From: Opitutaceae bacterium
GTDB lineage: Bacteria; Verrucomicrobiota; Verrucomicrobiia; Opitutales; Opitutaceae
Length of the DNA: 64,000 nt
Reading direction: 5' to 3'
Assembly: GCA_028281165.1 (NCBI GenBank)
Contig: JANQKI010000082.1
Location: forward strand, 53,701 to 117,700
Of this stretch, positions 28,101 through 35,976 are shown piece by piece (the stretch's first letter is position 1; every line of letters begins with the position of its first letter). The notes below the pieces were generated by a model. It saw only the letters and a program-made list of their open reading frames with translations. It was not told the origin of the DNA and ran no database searches. The translations under genes were made by a program, and so were the position numbers.

Positions 28101-29925
28101 CTAACGCATGTCCACCTTGAGAAGTATGACATTGAATACATTCCGAGCGAGAAGGATACCTCCAAGTTTGTTCGCGGAGCACCGTGACCCCATCGGTTTC
28201 GTAGATTGTGATGTTTTCGTCCAAACCGGATTCATCGACTAAGTCGGCATCGGTCTCGCTTTGATTCCATCTGTACGTAAAGCCATGTATTCCGTCGGAA
28301 TTCTTGACCAGGAATCTGGTTTCCAAACGACGACGCGAACCTGGGTCGCCATTAATGATCTCAATGTCGAAATGCTTTATCCACACGGTACCGATCGGAA
28401 ATCCCCAGTTTTCAGAACTGCTAAATGTAATGGTATCGCTAATACTTGGAACCGAGAACCAGCGGGACTTTATTGCATGATCCGACCAAAAGGGGACATT
28501 GATCTCGAAAGGAACGATCCCAGAATACGGTTCAAGTGTTTGAAGGTCGCTAAAAGCTCCCGTTTTCGATAATTCATCAGGAATGGGCAGTCCTGAAACT
28601 GGAGTGTGTGTCAATCTATAGATCGTTCCAGCTCGGCTGGAAATTAAAACATCGCCATTTGAAGGGTCGTGACCGAAAGCAGCCGGCTGACTCACACTCG
28701 TGAGCTGTTGAAAATCTTCCGCCTGACCAGTACTTCCATTATAACGGAAGGCGAAGATCCGGCCTCCAAAATCTCCAAAGACATAGTAACCACTGAGCTG
28801 GGAGATTGTATTCCCGCGATAAACAACGCCTCCAGTAATAGAAATACCTTGAGCAACACCACCTGGAATAGCCGGCCCATTACTGTGCGGGTATTCAAGA
28901 ATTGGATCTGTCAGGGTTATTCCGGCGGGAACAGTACCAGAATATGGATGCAAACCTTCTCTGTACTTCCATCCATAATCCCCCCCTGATTCGATTATAT
29001 TAACCTCTTCCCATGCATTTTGACCCACATCAGCGCAAATCAAGACTCCAGTCACTGAATCGAATGTGAACCGCCAAGGATTACGAAGACCCACCGCATA
29101 GAACTCTGTTCTGACATTAGAGGGATTGATAGCTTGTCCATCAAAGGATGTCGCCCCGACAAAAGGATTGTCATTTGGGACACTGTAATAGGCCAAGCTA
29201 GAGCCGTTTTTGTGAATAGCCGGATGATCGTTGGGTTCGAGATTACCAGCCATTTTATCAACATCGATTCTTAAGATAGCACTGAAAAAGTCTTTATCGA
29301 TAAAACGACTGTTGTTGAAACTATCACCTCCACCTCCCTCGTCTCCAGTGGAAATGTAGAGATAACCATCAGGCCCAAAATGCAAATCACCTGCGTTGTG
29401 ATTTCCAGCTTCGTCATATTGGGTGATTAGGGGCTGCTCAGAACCGGTGAGAGCCTTATTTGGATCGGTTGGATCGATTTCAAAACGAGACACCCGGTCA
29501 TGGAGTCCAGATCCGGCTGACGAACTCGTTTGAAGGGTATAGAAAACGAAGAAATATCCGTTCGATTGCCAGTCTGGATGGAAGGCAAGTCCTAGCAAAC
29601 CACCCTCACCCGCTGAACTAACAATTGAAGAGTAATCCAAAAACAATGATTTGGTAGGACTGCTGACATCGTTTATGACATAAATTCGGCCAGACTGCTC
29701 AACCACAAAAACGCGACTATTGTCTCCCGCCGGGGTTGCCAAAGCAACAGGTTGATAGAAACTGAGCCCAGGAAATGCATTCTCGACCTCATATTCAAGC
29801 GCCAAAGGCTCCTCGGGTAACGCTAGAGATGTATTGGCCTCACGGTTTTGCAGTCCATAGCTCGAAGCCGCAACGTGAAGACATAAGCCAGAAAAAACTG
29901 CAAGCCGAAGAGGAGAAGGGCTCAT
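25150..29925 (-). CDS. Secreted PQQ-type sugar dehydrogenase / diheme cytochrome / MBG-repeat fusion
   Basis: A 1591-residue exported protein. After a signal peptide (to about residue 25), residues 45-440 form a glucose/sorbosone dehydrogenase beta-propeller (GEGGLLGLAFHPDW, HNAGDLHFGPDGYLYISTGD, LRNPWRFTFD). Residues about 445-770 resemble the SO2930-type diheme cytochrome family, with heme motifs CIQCH (about 594) and CVQCH (about 670) and distal MPPLGSNEVD. From about 840 to 1520 there are eight MBG repeats (for example DDKQRTYGDLNPTLTF), interrupted near 1332-1352 by a Gly/Ser linker. The last 70 residues (YRLEISNDMKTWEKIG ... FYRI) form a C-terminal domain common in Verrucomicrobia. It probably oxidises sugars or alcohols outside the cell and passes electrons to its own hemes, with the repeats as stalk or adhesin. 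Confidence 0.85.
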   Translation of the reverse strand: MSPSPLRLAVFSGLCLHVAASSYGLQNREANTSLALPEEPLALEYEVENAFPGLSFYQPVALATPAGDNSRVFVVEQSGRIYVINDVSSPTKSLFLDYSSIVSSAGEGGLLGLAFHPDWQSNGYFFVFYTLQTSSSAGSGLHDRVSRFEIDPTDPNKALTGSEQPLITQYDEAGNHNAGDLHFGPDGYLYISTGDEGGGGDSFNNSRFIDKDFFSAILRIDVDKMAGNLEPNDHPAIHKNGSSLAYYSVPNDNPFVGATSFDGQAINPSNVRTEFYAVGLRNPWRFTFDSVTGVLICADVGQNAWEEVNIIESGGDYGWKYREGLHPYSGTVPAGITLTDPILEYPHSNGPAIPGGVAQGISITGGVVYRGNTISQLSGYYVFGDFGGRIFAFRYNGSTGQAEDFQQLTSVSQPAAFGHDPSNGDVLISSRAGTIYRLTHTPVSGLPIPDELSKTGAFSDLQTLEPYSGIVPFEINVPFWSDHAIKSRWFSVPSISDTITFSSSENWGFPIGTVWIKHFDIEIINGDPGSRRRLETRFLVKNSDGIHGFTYRWNQSETDADLVDESGLDENITIYETDGVTVLREQTWRYPSRSECIQCHTSQGGHALGFNTLQLNREYDYGSGHVNQISALSQVGYFDSSVGDPSSMPALPDTSDSSFSLEERVRSYLQANCVQCHQPGGPSQGNWDASFLVDLDSANLINGELVDNGGDPSNKVIVPGDPAHSMLLQRISIRGAQQMPPLGSNEVDAEGVQLLSDWIAFLGSPPAEAEVSWAQPSSITYGTPLSAVQLNATANVSGSFVYSPASGTVLNAGSNQQLNVTFTPDDLSAYSVVIASTSIDVNPAQLTLTADDKQRTYGDLNPTLTFSASGFQNGDNINDLDTQPSLSTAAVQSSPSGLYSISIAGASNSNYSISHVAGQQEITPAPLTISANDASRIYGQSNPPFSLNYAGFKLGETFSVLDVQADVSTTAGPSSPAGSYSIVPSGASDSNYSISYQNGILNVNKASLTLASNDAQRSYGDSNPAFTFNASGLVAGDAISDLDTQPQITTTATSSSLPGSYPLTISEASDSNYNISHVSSGSLVVIPSILTISADNKFKVEGSANPGLTATYSGLKLGQQPADLSIQVSLSTSADQSSPPGEYAINASGAADVRYDITHQPGILTVTAQGVVVLTVEDKIRSYGSDNPELTFTATGFAPGDSIQDLDTQPIIQTAANASSPVGQYQISISGASDSEYAIIHQNGMLTVSLATLTVTADDKSKEVGQPNPELTASYNGFALGEGPEILDTAPSLTTSANESSGVGTYEISVSGASADNYNMNFVPGQLTVVAAPSGGGSGGGSGGSGGGGGGSSKPIVTLTADSLTKPYGSPNPPLTFSVEGLKEGDSVDDFLLTPRLRVSANELSLPGEYPITITGAFDLDYTVNHVNGTLLVTPAILIFKADDKSKQLGESNPELTSSVQGLVLGHDARDVKASATLSTEVDESTPPGVYDILLVDGLDNDDRYEVIFENAHLTVLSNSKVGKVDFGTDGTASITFTGTSLTAYRLEISNDMKTWEKIGMLVTDNEGDGQFEGINIADLAQSQFYRIIED
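25370..27405 (-). repeat. Eight tandem MBG-type repeats of about 80 codons
   Basis: Each unit has the plan L-T-(V/I)-x-A-D-(D/N)-K/A-x-R-x-Y-G-x-x-N-P-x-(L/F)-T-F ... G-x-Y-x-I-x-(I/P)-x-G-A-x-(D/N)-x-(N/D)-Y-x-I-x-(H/Y)-x-x-G-x-L-x-V. Three units have EG, VG or LG instead of the YG turn. Units differ enough at DNA level that recent slippage duplication is unlikely. A Gly/Ser linker encoded at about 25870-25929 separates the last two units from the first six; its DNA contains the direct repeat CCACCACCGGAACCTCCA twice. Confidence 0.85.
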
Positions 29926-30244
29926 TGTGGCTAGGTGGCTATTTCAATCGAGCATTTTTGTAAAGAAATTATGAATCCGATCAAGCGACGGTTCTGTTAA
30001 ACATTCACGAGAGAAATTTGGATAGAGGTCTACGGCAGGACAGAGTTTGCATTCAAATTCAGAAGCGGACCAATCCAGTGGAACGAGGTCCTTAAGGGAG
30101 GTAACTCACAATAAACATTACTGCTCGGTGGGGGTTTCACGGTTAATTGCTGCAAACCTGCCTATGAGATTGCCCCAAGCTCAAGGAAGGAGTACGACAT
30201 TCGGTCAACAAATTAACTAGGGAGAAAAGTAACTTTCCAAAGAT
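29926..30244. other. Divergent intergenic region
   Basis: It lies between the minus-strand fusion protein and the plus-strand barrel gene, so it must hold promoters in both directions. I see no clear -35/-10 pair, riboswitch or strong hairpin. A sigma-54-like string (GGACAGAGTTTGCA, about 30038-30052) has GG-to-GC spacing one base short of that required. Confidence 0.5.
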
Positions 30245-31486
30245 ATGTGTGAGAATTCTAGGACATTAAACAGGCTGGCAACAATGGCAGTCTTATCTTG
30301 CATCGCACTACAAGTATACGGGCAAGGAATCCTGGCGCCTTCAGGCGGCAACCAGAACGTTTCCCGCTCTAATCCAACCTACTTTGGAAAGCCAAACACA
30401 TCCGGAGTAGCTCAAGCCATTACTGGTGGCGTCAATCCGTACGCATGGGGACCCATTTCGGTGCGGCCGGGCTTGGGATTTCGCTACATATACGGAGATG
30501 GCCTACTCGGGCAAAGCGGCGAACAACAAGATTCAAGTTTGCAGGAAATTTCGCCGAATTTCGATTTTGAGATAGGCGAGCGTTTTACAGCCAACTACTC
30601 GCCAACATGGAGGATCTACGCTGATGAAGCTTTCAAAGATGTTGTTGACCATTCGGCGGGCTTCACCGGGGAGGGACAGCTAGGAACTTGGACTTTCGGC
30701 TTCGACCAGGATTACGGCTTTCGTACCCAATCTCTAATTGAGGCCGGGCGCCAAGCGGAAGAAGAATCGTGGAGTACATCCCTTAACGCGTTTCATCCGT
30801 TCACGAACTCCGTGTACTATAACAGCTCGCTGATCCAGGACGTGCGAGATGTTGAGGACTTTACTGACTCGACGCAGTGGGCGTTCACTAACCGCTTACA
30901 CTATGCTCCGTCACCACATATTGATTATGCAGTGAGCGGCACCTATGGCTACACTGATATAGATCCAGGGCTCAACATGGAATTCCAGCAGTACACTGCA
31001 AGTATAGGCTTCAATCCGAGCGAAAAAACGCAAATAGAGCTAGAAGCAGGTGTTGACGTTAGAGAGTTTGACTTTAGCGGAGCGGAAGAATTCAGCAATC
31101 CAATCTTTAACGCGACAATGTCATACAGTCCTAGGGAAACGACAACTTTGTCAGCCTCGGCAGAAAGATCCTACGAATCGTCCCTGTTTGAGGATACCGT
31201 TGTTGAAAGGGAGGGATTTCGCCTCAATTTCAGGCAGCGGCTGTTAGATAAGTTCGATATTGATCTGGGTTACAACAACACAACCTCAGTTTTTGCTGAC
31301 GAACTTGGAAGCTCCGTTGGCGCACGGGATGACGAAAACGAATCCTATGATGCACGTCTAAGCGCAATGGTCCTCTATAAGATTCGCATGTCAGCATTTT
31401 ACCGTCATATTAGGAATGTATCCAATATCGATGGATTCGAATTCGACAGCGATCAGGTAGGGGTTGAAGCGAGATATCAATATTGA
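30245..31486 (+). CDS. Outer-membrane beta-barrel protein of the exosortase/polysaccharide region
   Basis: A 413-residue exported protein. The signal peptide probably begins near the second ATG at 30284 (MAVLSCIALQVYGQ). The mature part has alternating amphipathic strands (GFRYIYGDGLL, RFTANYSPTWRIYA, GTWTFGFDQDYGFR, HIDYAVSGTYGYTD, YKIRMSAFYRHIRN) and ends in an aromatic residue (VGVEARYQY), the recognition mark for outer-membrane insertion. It resembles barrels encoded with exopolysaccharide and PEP-CTERM systems and could be a glycan porin. It lies 93 bases before the exosortase. No experimentally studied homologue is recognised. Confidence 0.75.
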   Translation: MCENSRTLNRLATMAVLSCIALQVYGQGILAPSGGNQNVSRSNPTYFGKPNTSGVAQAITGGVNPYAWGPISVRPGLGFRYIYGDGLLGQSGEQQDSSLQEISPNFDFEIGERFTANYSPTWRIYADEAFKDVVDHSAGFTGEGQLGTWTFGFDQDYGFRTQSLIEAGRQAEEESWSTSLNAFHPFTNSVYYNSSLIQDVRDVEDFTDSTQWAFTNRLHYAPSPHIDYAVSGTYGYTDIDPGLNMEFQQYTASIGFNPSEKTQIELEAGVDVREFDFSGAEEFSNPIFNATMSYSPRETTTLSASAERSYESSLFEDTVVEREGFRLNFRQRLLDKFDIDLGYNNTTSVFADELGSSVGARDDENESYDARLSAMVLYKIRMSAFYRHIRNVSNIDGFEFDSDQVGVEARYQY

Positions 31487-31579
31487 TACGATTTATTTCG
31501 CAGTGATAAGGCTTGGGAAAACGAATACAGAGTTCGTGAGGATTTCCGATTTAGGAAGGACTAATCAAACTTTGCGCCG

Positions 31580-32500
31580 ATGAGGGAACAGTCGAAAACC
31601 AACCGAAACTTCCAGGCTGAATTTAATCCTAGCCAAGAAGTGATGCCTTCTAGGGAACACTGGGCTTTCTGTGTTGCGCTGATAGTGTTAACCGTGCCCT
31701 TCATTATCCCTCTTAACGCCCTGCTCCATCTGTCTCTTTCTTCTTCCCTCTACTCACATGTCGTCCTGATTCCTCTGGTTTCGGCCTACTTTTTTTGGAC
31801 AGAAAAGCGTCGAAGCGGTCAGTCAAAACCTTTGTATTGGGCAGCAGCCGTATTTGCAGTCTTCGGGCTAGCTGGATTGTCTTTTTCCTTTTTCAACAAA
31901 AGTTCATCCCACTTAACGACTGAAGACATAATCGCTCCGCAAATATTTTCATACGTTATGCTAATAACGGCAAGTGGAGCTTTTTTTATGAGTAAGGAGA
32001 GTTTCAAGCAGCATGCATTCTCATTTATCCTCTTACTCTTCATTGTTCCATTTCCGAGTTTTGTAAAAGAGGGTATAGAAATTTTTCTACAACATACCTC
32101 AGCAGAAGCGGCTTATCGCATACTCTTAACAGCCGGGACCCCCGTTCTTAGACACAGTGAACTGGTTTTTGAACTGCCAAATATAAAGCTAGAAGTCGCG
32201 CCCCAATGTAGTGGCATTAGATCGAGTCTCGTCCTTTTCATAGTAAGTATCGTTGCGGCAAAGCTATTCTTGTCTACAGCCTGGAAGCGATGGATTTTAG
32301 TACTCTGCGTTATTCCACTTGCGATAATACGAAACGGCTTCCGCGTCTTTACGATCGGTCAACTGTGCACATTGAAAGGCCCGCAGATGGTCGATTCATG
32401 GATACACCATAGCGGCGGGCCTTTGTTTTTCGCTCTTTCACTGATTCCATTCTTTGGTTTGCTTTTTATTCTTTGGAGATCTGAAAGCAAAACATCCTAA
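31580..32500 (+). CDS. xrtC: Exosortase, probably the VPDSG-CTERM type (XrtC-like)
   Basis: A 306-residue multi-spanning inner-membrane transpeptidase with about eight hydrophobic segments. The three conserved residues of the family are present: Cys210 in VAPQCSGIRSS, Arg255 in RNGFRVFTIG and His276/277 in WIHHSGGPLFF. LYSHVVLIPLVSAYFFW near residue 60 is the family's N-terminal signature. Exosortases recognise a C-terminal motif-helix-basic tail and are thought to transfer the protein to a glycan or surface anchor. The presence of a VPDSG protein 3.5 kb downstream supports the VPDSG-specific subgroup. The symbol is inferred from that pairing, not from an alignment. Confidence 0.88.
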   Translation: MREQSKTNRNFQAEFNPSQEVMPSREHWAFCVALIVLTVPFIIPLNALLHLSLSSSLYSHVVLIPLVSAYFFWTEKRRSGQSKPLYWAAAVFAVFGLAGLSFSFFNKSSSHLTTEDIIAPQIFSYVMLITASGAFFMSKESFKQHAFSFILLLFIVPFPSFVKEGIEIFLQHTSAEAAYRILLTAGTPVLRHSELVFELPNIKLEVAPQCSGIRSSLVLFIVSIVAAKLFLSTAWKRWILVLCVIPLAIIRNGFRVFTIGQLCTLKGPQMVDSWIHHSGGPLFFALSLIPFFGLLFILWRSESKTS

Positions 32501-32541
32501 GGCAGACTCAAAGTACAATCGAAAAGACACAGTATCCTTAC

Positions 32542-33354
32542 ATGATTGATACAAAAATCATAGCAGGGAAACGTTCACACTGGAGGACCACTCCCGCTAG
32601 ATTTTCGCTAGACGCTGAAGAAATAAACGTATGGAAATTTAAAATACATTACAAAGACTACAACATCCATGATTTCGAAGAATTCCTGAGCCATGCGGAG
32701 ATTAACCGGGCAAGAAGATACGTTTTTGAGAAAGACAGAATCAGTTTCAGCTACACACGGAGCATCCTTCGATGTTTGCTCGCAAGACATCTTAAAATTT
32801 GCTCTAATCAGGTTGTCATCTCAGAACAGAGACATCAAAAACCGGCATTGATTGGTCAGCAAAAAAACGCTATGCAGTTCAATGTATCGCACTCAGGCGA
32901 ATACGCCATGATAGCTATTTCCAAAGACAAACAAGTTGGCATCGATATTGAGAAAAGAAAACAGGAAATAGACTTCGACGGAATTGCAACAAGCCACTTT
33001 TCCCAAGATGAAATAGAAGAAATTGCAAATTCCAAGGGAGTCAGAAAAATGGAGTCTTTTTATCGTTGCTGGACCAGAAAAGAAGCTATCGTTAAGGCAG
33101 CAGGCATAGGGCTGTCACTATCTCTAAAATCTTTCTCCGTACCACTTGAGCAGACGACACATGGAAGACCCATCGGAAATAAGCCGCGCGTCGTTCATCG
33201 GGGAATTTGGCAGCTTTATCAAATCGGTTCTGGAGATCCTAATTACGAGTCCGCCCTTGCAGTTGAAGGAGAGGATCCTGTTAAAATTAATTGCTTTGAA
33301 GGAGGTCGGAATATTTTTACTCGTCCCGAAAACGGAGATAATCGATCATGTTGA
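32542..33354 (+). CDS. 4'-phosphopantetheinyl transferase (Sfp type)
   Basis: A 270-residue Sfp-superfamily enzyme. FNVSHSGEYAMIAIS (about 113-127) and VGIDIEKR (about 132-139) give the Mg-binding Asp/Glu pair, and CWTRKEAIVKAAGIGL (about 175-190) is the WxxKEA motif. It converts apo carrier proteins to the holo form using CoA. Its neighbours are sorting genes, with no carrier protein nearby, so its likely clients are the two ACPs at 17274 and 18723. It overlaps the TPR gene by 7 bases (ATGTTGA), showing tight coupling with the exosortase operon. Confidence 0.9.
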   Translation: MIDTKIIAGKRSHWRTTPARFSLDAEEINVWKFKIHYKDYNIHDFEEFLSHAEINRARRYVFEKDRISFSYTRSILRCLLARHLKICSNQVVISEQRHQKPALIGQQKNAMQFNVSHSGEYAMIAISKDKQVGIDIEKRKQEIDFDGIATSHFSQDEIEEIANSKGVRKMESFYRCWTRKEAIVKAAGIGLSLSLKSFSVPLEQTTHGRPIGNKPRVVHRGIWQLYQIGSGDPNYESALAVEGEDPVKINCFEGGRNIFTRPENGDNRSC

Positions 33355-35516
33355 GTACAGAGAAAAATACGCTTAAGAAGCTAGGAAGTAGTTGCCTAGC
33401 GATTACCTTTATTTTTTGGCTCCTTGGATGCTCGTCATCAGAAGACAAACTTGCTTTACACTTGTCTCGAGCTCTTCAATACGAGACATCAAACAGTCTT
33501 GATGCAGCGGAAATCGAACTTAAAAACGCAATCCGACTTGATCCCGGCAACGCAACGGCCTTTGAAAGTCTAGGTAGAATTTATTTTACACAGGGTTCAA
33601 TAAGTAAAGCTTTCCCTGTCCTTTCAAAAGCTTTTGAAATTGAGCCGAATAATATCGAAATAAAATGGCGCCTGGCAGAAATTCATCATATTTTGGGTGA
33701 CACAGAGAAAGCTAGCAGCCTAATCGATGAAGTTCTCCAAGCAAAGCCCGATCATGCCATAGCTCCGCTAATCTATGCAAACGTATCTATTCGACAGAAA
33801 AAATTGGATACGGCAAAATCGTTTCTGGAATCACTTGAAAATGAACATCCTGCCAAGAAAACCAGTCTTGGGTTAATCTCAGTTGTCGAACAAAAACCTG
33901 AAGAGGCAAAACAATATTTCATAGACGCGATCAAAATAGATGAATCTTATTTTCAAGCCTCAATAGCTCTAAGCAATTTACACCTTATAGCGGAAGATCC
34001 CGAGGAAGCTGAAAACGTCCTAGACGAATCCCTTGCAACCAATACAAAAGCTCCTGCAGTGGCCGTAAGGTTGGCTAAACTACAGTTTTCTCAAGGAAGA
34101 ATCAAGGAAGGCATTGCAACATTAGAAACCGGTCTACAGCACAATCCAAGTCATTTCGGCATAATTGAAACGCTCGCTCAGATTCTGGCGGATCAAAGAC
34201 GCTTCGAGGAAAGCGGAACCCATGTTCAATCTCTACTGAGAAGGGACCCAGTCCACTACAACGGAATGGTCCTCCAAGGGAAATTATACCTTGCCAGAGG
34301 CAAGAACGAGGAGGCCGCGGAATGGTTTGAGGCGGTTACACAAGCGTATCCTAATTCGGGTGACGCTTCCTACCATAAAGCCCTAGCGCATTTGGCTAAC
34401 CGAGAAGTAGCTAAAGCGATTGCAAGCCTTACCAAGGCAACGACCCTCGAACCAAATCATGGCGATGCGGTTATTGCACTAGCGGGCATCAACGCGCAGC
34501 AGGGAGACACTGCAGATGCTGTGGTCGCTCTAAACAAGCTATTGCAAACGAATTCGAATAATACTAAAGCGCAGATACTTCTGGCCCAGATTCTAGAATC
34601 TGAAAAACAATATGAAGAAGCGATAAAAATATATTCAAACCTATCAGAGAAATTCCCTACAAATCCACAATTTCTAACGCAACTTGGAAATCTACAACTA
34701 CAAGACCAAGAAACCGACTTGGCTAGAGACTCATATTTGAAGGCTCTGGAAATTTCGTCTACATTCCCAATTGCACTCGAAAAACTAACAGACTTGGAAC
34801 TCGCTACTGAAGGTGTCAACCAGGCAAAAAATAGAATTGCGACTTTAATTCAGGATAATCCAGGCAACGCATTTCTTTACGCCTTAAAAGGGAAAATACA
34901 TATTTTTGAAAAGAATGCCGAAGAGGCAGAAACTGCACTAAAAAGATCAAATGAATTTCAAGCTAATCCGCCTGCAACAAAAATGCTGGCAGGCATCTAT
35001 CTTCAAAATGAAAGAATTCCCGAAGCTCTATCACTATTGGAAAGCCTAACGAAACTCAGCCCGAATGATATCGAATCTCGATTGCTATTAGCATCTACGT
35101 ATGAAAAAACTGGTGACATAGATAAAGCGAGGAATACTTACGAATCGATTCTATCGATTAATCCAGAGCATGCTCCGTCTTTAAATAATTTGGCTTATAT
35201 TCTTTCTGAGCAAAATATCGACTTGGCAAGAGCCTTCGAGCTGGCAAAAAGAGCAAGGGAGGAAATGCCAAGCGATCCTAGCATCGCTGATACATTGGGA
35301 TGGATTGCATACAAACAGGGGGAGTACGAGTGGGCAGCATCTCTTTTGCAGGAAAGCGCACGGAAGATTCTGCATCCAGATGTTCACTACCATCTCGCTA
35401 TGGCGCTTCAAAGGACCGGAAACCATTCTGAAGCAAAAATTTCATTGCAGAAAGCAATCGAGCTCGGCTTAAGCAGCGAAAAAGCAGCCGAAGCGAAAGC
35501 GATCATCGACAGGTAG
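33348..35516 (+). CDS. prsT: PrsT-like TPR-repeat lipoprotein of the exosortase system
   Basis: A 722-residue lipoprotein. The N-terminal signal ends in a lipobox, FWLLGCSSS (Cys about 27), so it should be membrane anchored. Nearly all the rest is tandem 34-residue TPR units (for example AFESLGRIYFTQGSISKAFPV, ANYSxxxEKx type; more than 15), ending with LGWIAYKQGEYEWAASLLQ. Length and layout resemble the PEP-CTERM system TPR protein PrsT (about 900 residues) but it is shorter. TPR lipoproteins of this type are co-encoded with exosortases and may act in assembly or glycan export. Confidence 0.8.
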   Translation: MLSTEKNTLKKLGSSCLAITFIFWLLGCSSSEDKLALHLSRALQYETSNSLDAAEIELKNAIRLDPGNATAFESLGRIYFTQGSISKAFPVLSKAFEIEPNNIEIKWRLAEIHHILGDTEKASSLIDEVLQAKPDHAIAPLIYANVSIRQKKLDTAKSFLESLENEHPAKKTSLGLISVVEQKPEEAKQYFIDAIKIDESYFQASIALSNLHLIAEDPEEAENVLDESLATNTKAPAVAVRLAKLQFSQGRIKEGIATLETGLQHNPSHFGIIETLAQILADQRRFEESGTHVQSLLRRDPVHYNGMVLQGKLYLARGKNEEAAEWFEAVTQAYPNSGDASYHKALAHLANREVAKAIASLTKATTLEPNHGDAVIALAGINAQQGDTADAVVALNKLLQTNSNNTKAQILLAQILESEKQYEEAIKIYSNLSEKFPTNPQFLTQLGNLQLQDQETDLARDSYLKALEISSTFPIALEKLTDLELATEGVNQAKNRIATLIQDNPGNAFLYALKGKIHIFEKNAEEAETALKRSNEFQANPPATKMLAGIYLQNERIPEALSLLESLTKLSPNDIESRLLLASTYEKTGDIDKARNTYESILSINPEHAPSLNNLAYILSEQNIDLARAFELAKRAREEMPSDPSIADTLGWIAYKQGEYEWAASLLQESARKILHPDVHYHLAMALQRTGNHSEAKISLQKAIELGLSSEKAAEAKAIIDR

Positions 35517-35911
35517 CTGCAAGCAAAGGCCGGTTGCCGTTTTCATCCTAACAATAGTCAAGCGATGCCTCATTGACGCTTCCGATTAATTCGCCTTGGT
35601 GTAGGCTAATCAGCTCAAAGCATGTGACGCTCTAATCCGTTGTGATGGTTTCGGAATGGATACTTGAAGAATTGAGGGCTACAGGGCTGAAGACAATCAT
35701 GGGTGATCCTACTCATGTTAGTTTAGCTAACAAGTGGAATACCTGTAAGTTGTTTATTTTCAATAACTTATATGAATATCTGATTTACTGAATTTTTGGT
35801 GTTAGAAAATTTTACAATTTTCATAGCTTGGAGGACCGTTTTGAAAATTGAGCAATATCCTAGTCACTTATACACAATGACTTACAAAGCTGATAAGACA
35901 ATTGGTCAGTG
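35517..35911 (+). other. Upstream region of the VPDSG-CTERM gene
   Basis: A long AT-rich non-coding stretch between prsT and the sorted-protein gene. Apart from the inverted repeat at 35716-35732 and a lone TGTTAG half-site at 35800-35805 nothing stands out. Its length suits a sigma-54 promoter with distant activator sites. Confidence 0.5.
35716..35732. promoter_or_regulatory. Inverted repeat TGTTAG-N5-CTAACA, candidate activator site
   Basis: A perfect 6-base inverted repeat with a 5-base spacer, about 180-200 bases upstream of the sigma-54 element. Distance and symmetry fit an upstream activating sequence for a dimeric sigma-54 activator such as PrsR (encoded at 38875). A single TGTTAG recurs at 35800-35805. 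Binding is purely inferred. Confidence 0.35.
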
Positions 35912-35929
35912 CTGGCATAGACGCTGCAT
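35912..35929 (+). promoter_or_regulatory. Sigma-54 (RpoN) -24/-12 promoter of the VPDSG-CTERM gene
   Basis: CTGGCATAGACGCTGCAT fits the sigma-54 consensus YTGGCAYR-N4-YTGCW, with GG at 35914-35915 and GC at 35926-35927, exactly 12 bases apart. The predicted start site near 35938 leaves a leader of about 38 bases before the ATG at 35977. A sigma-54 activator gene (prsR) lies 3 kb downstream. Confidence 0.8.
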
Positions 35930-35976
35930 ACGGGCCATCGGAATTATAATTCCAATAACTGGAATCAAATTAAAAT

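Noticed and set aside
30038..30052. Possible sigma-54 promoter (GGACAGAGTTTGCA) upstream of the outer-membrane barrel gene
   Set aside because: GG-to-GC distance is 11, one short of the required 12, and it lies about 190 bases from the start codon.
30061..30240. Possible riboswitch (GC-rich conserved-looking leader) before the barrel gene
   Set aside because: I compared it by eye with the c-di-GMP-I consensus and found no matching core or pairing.
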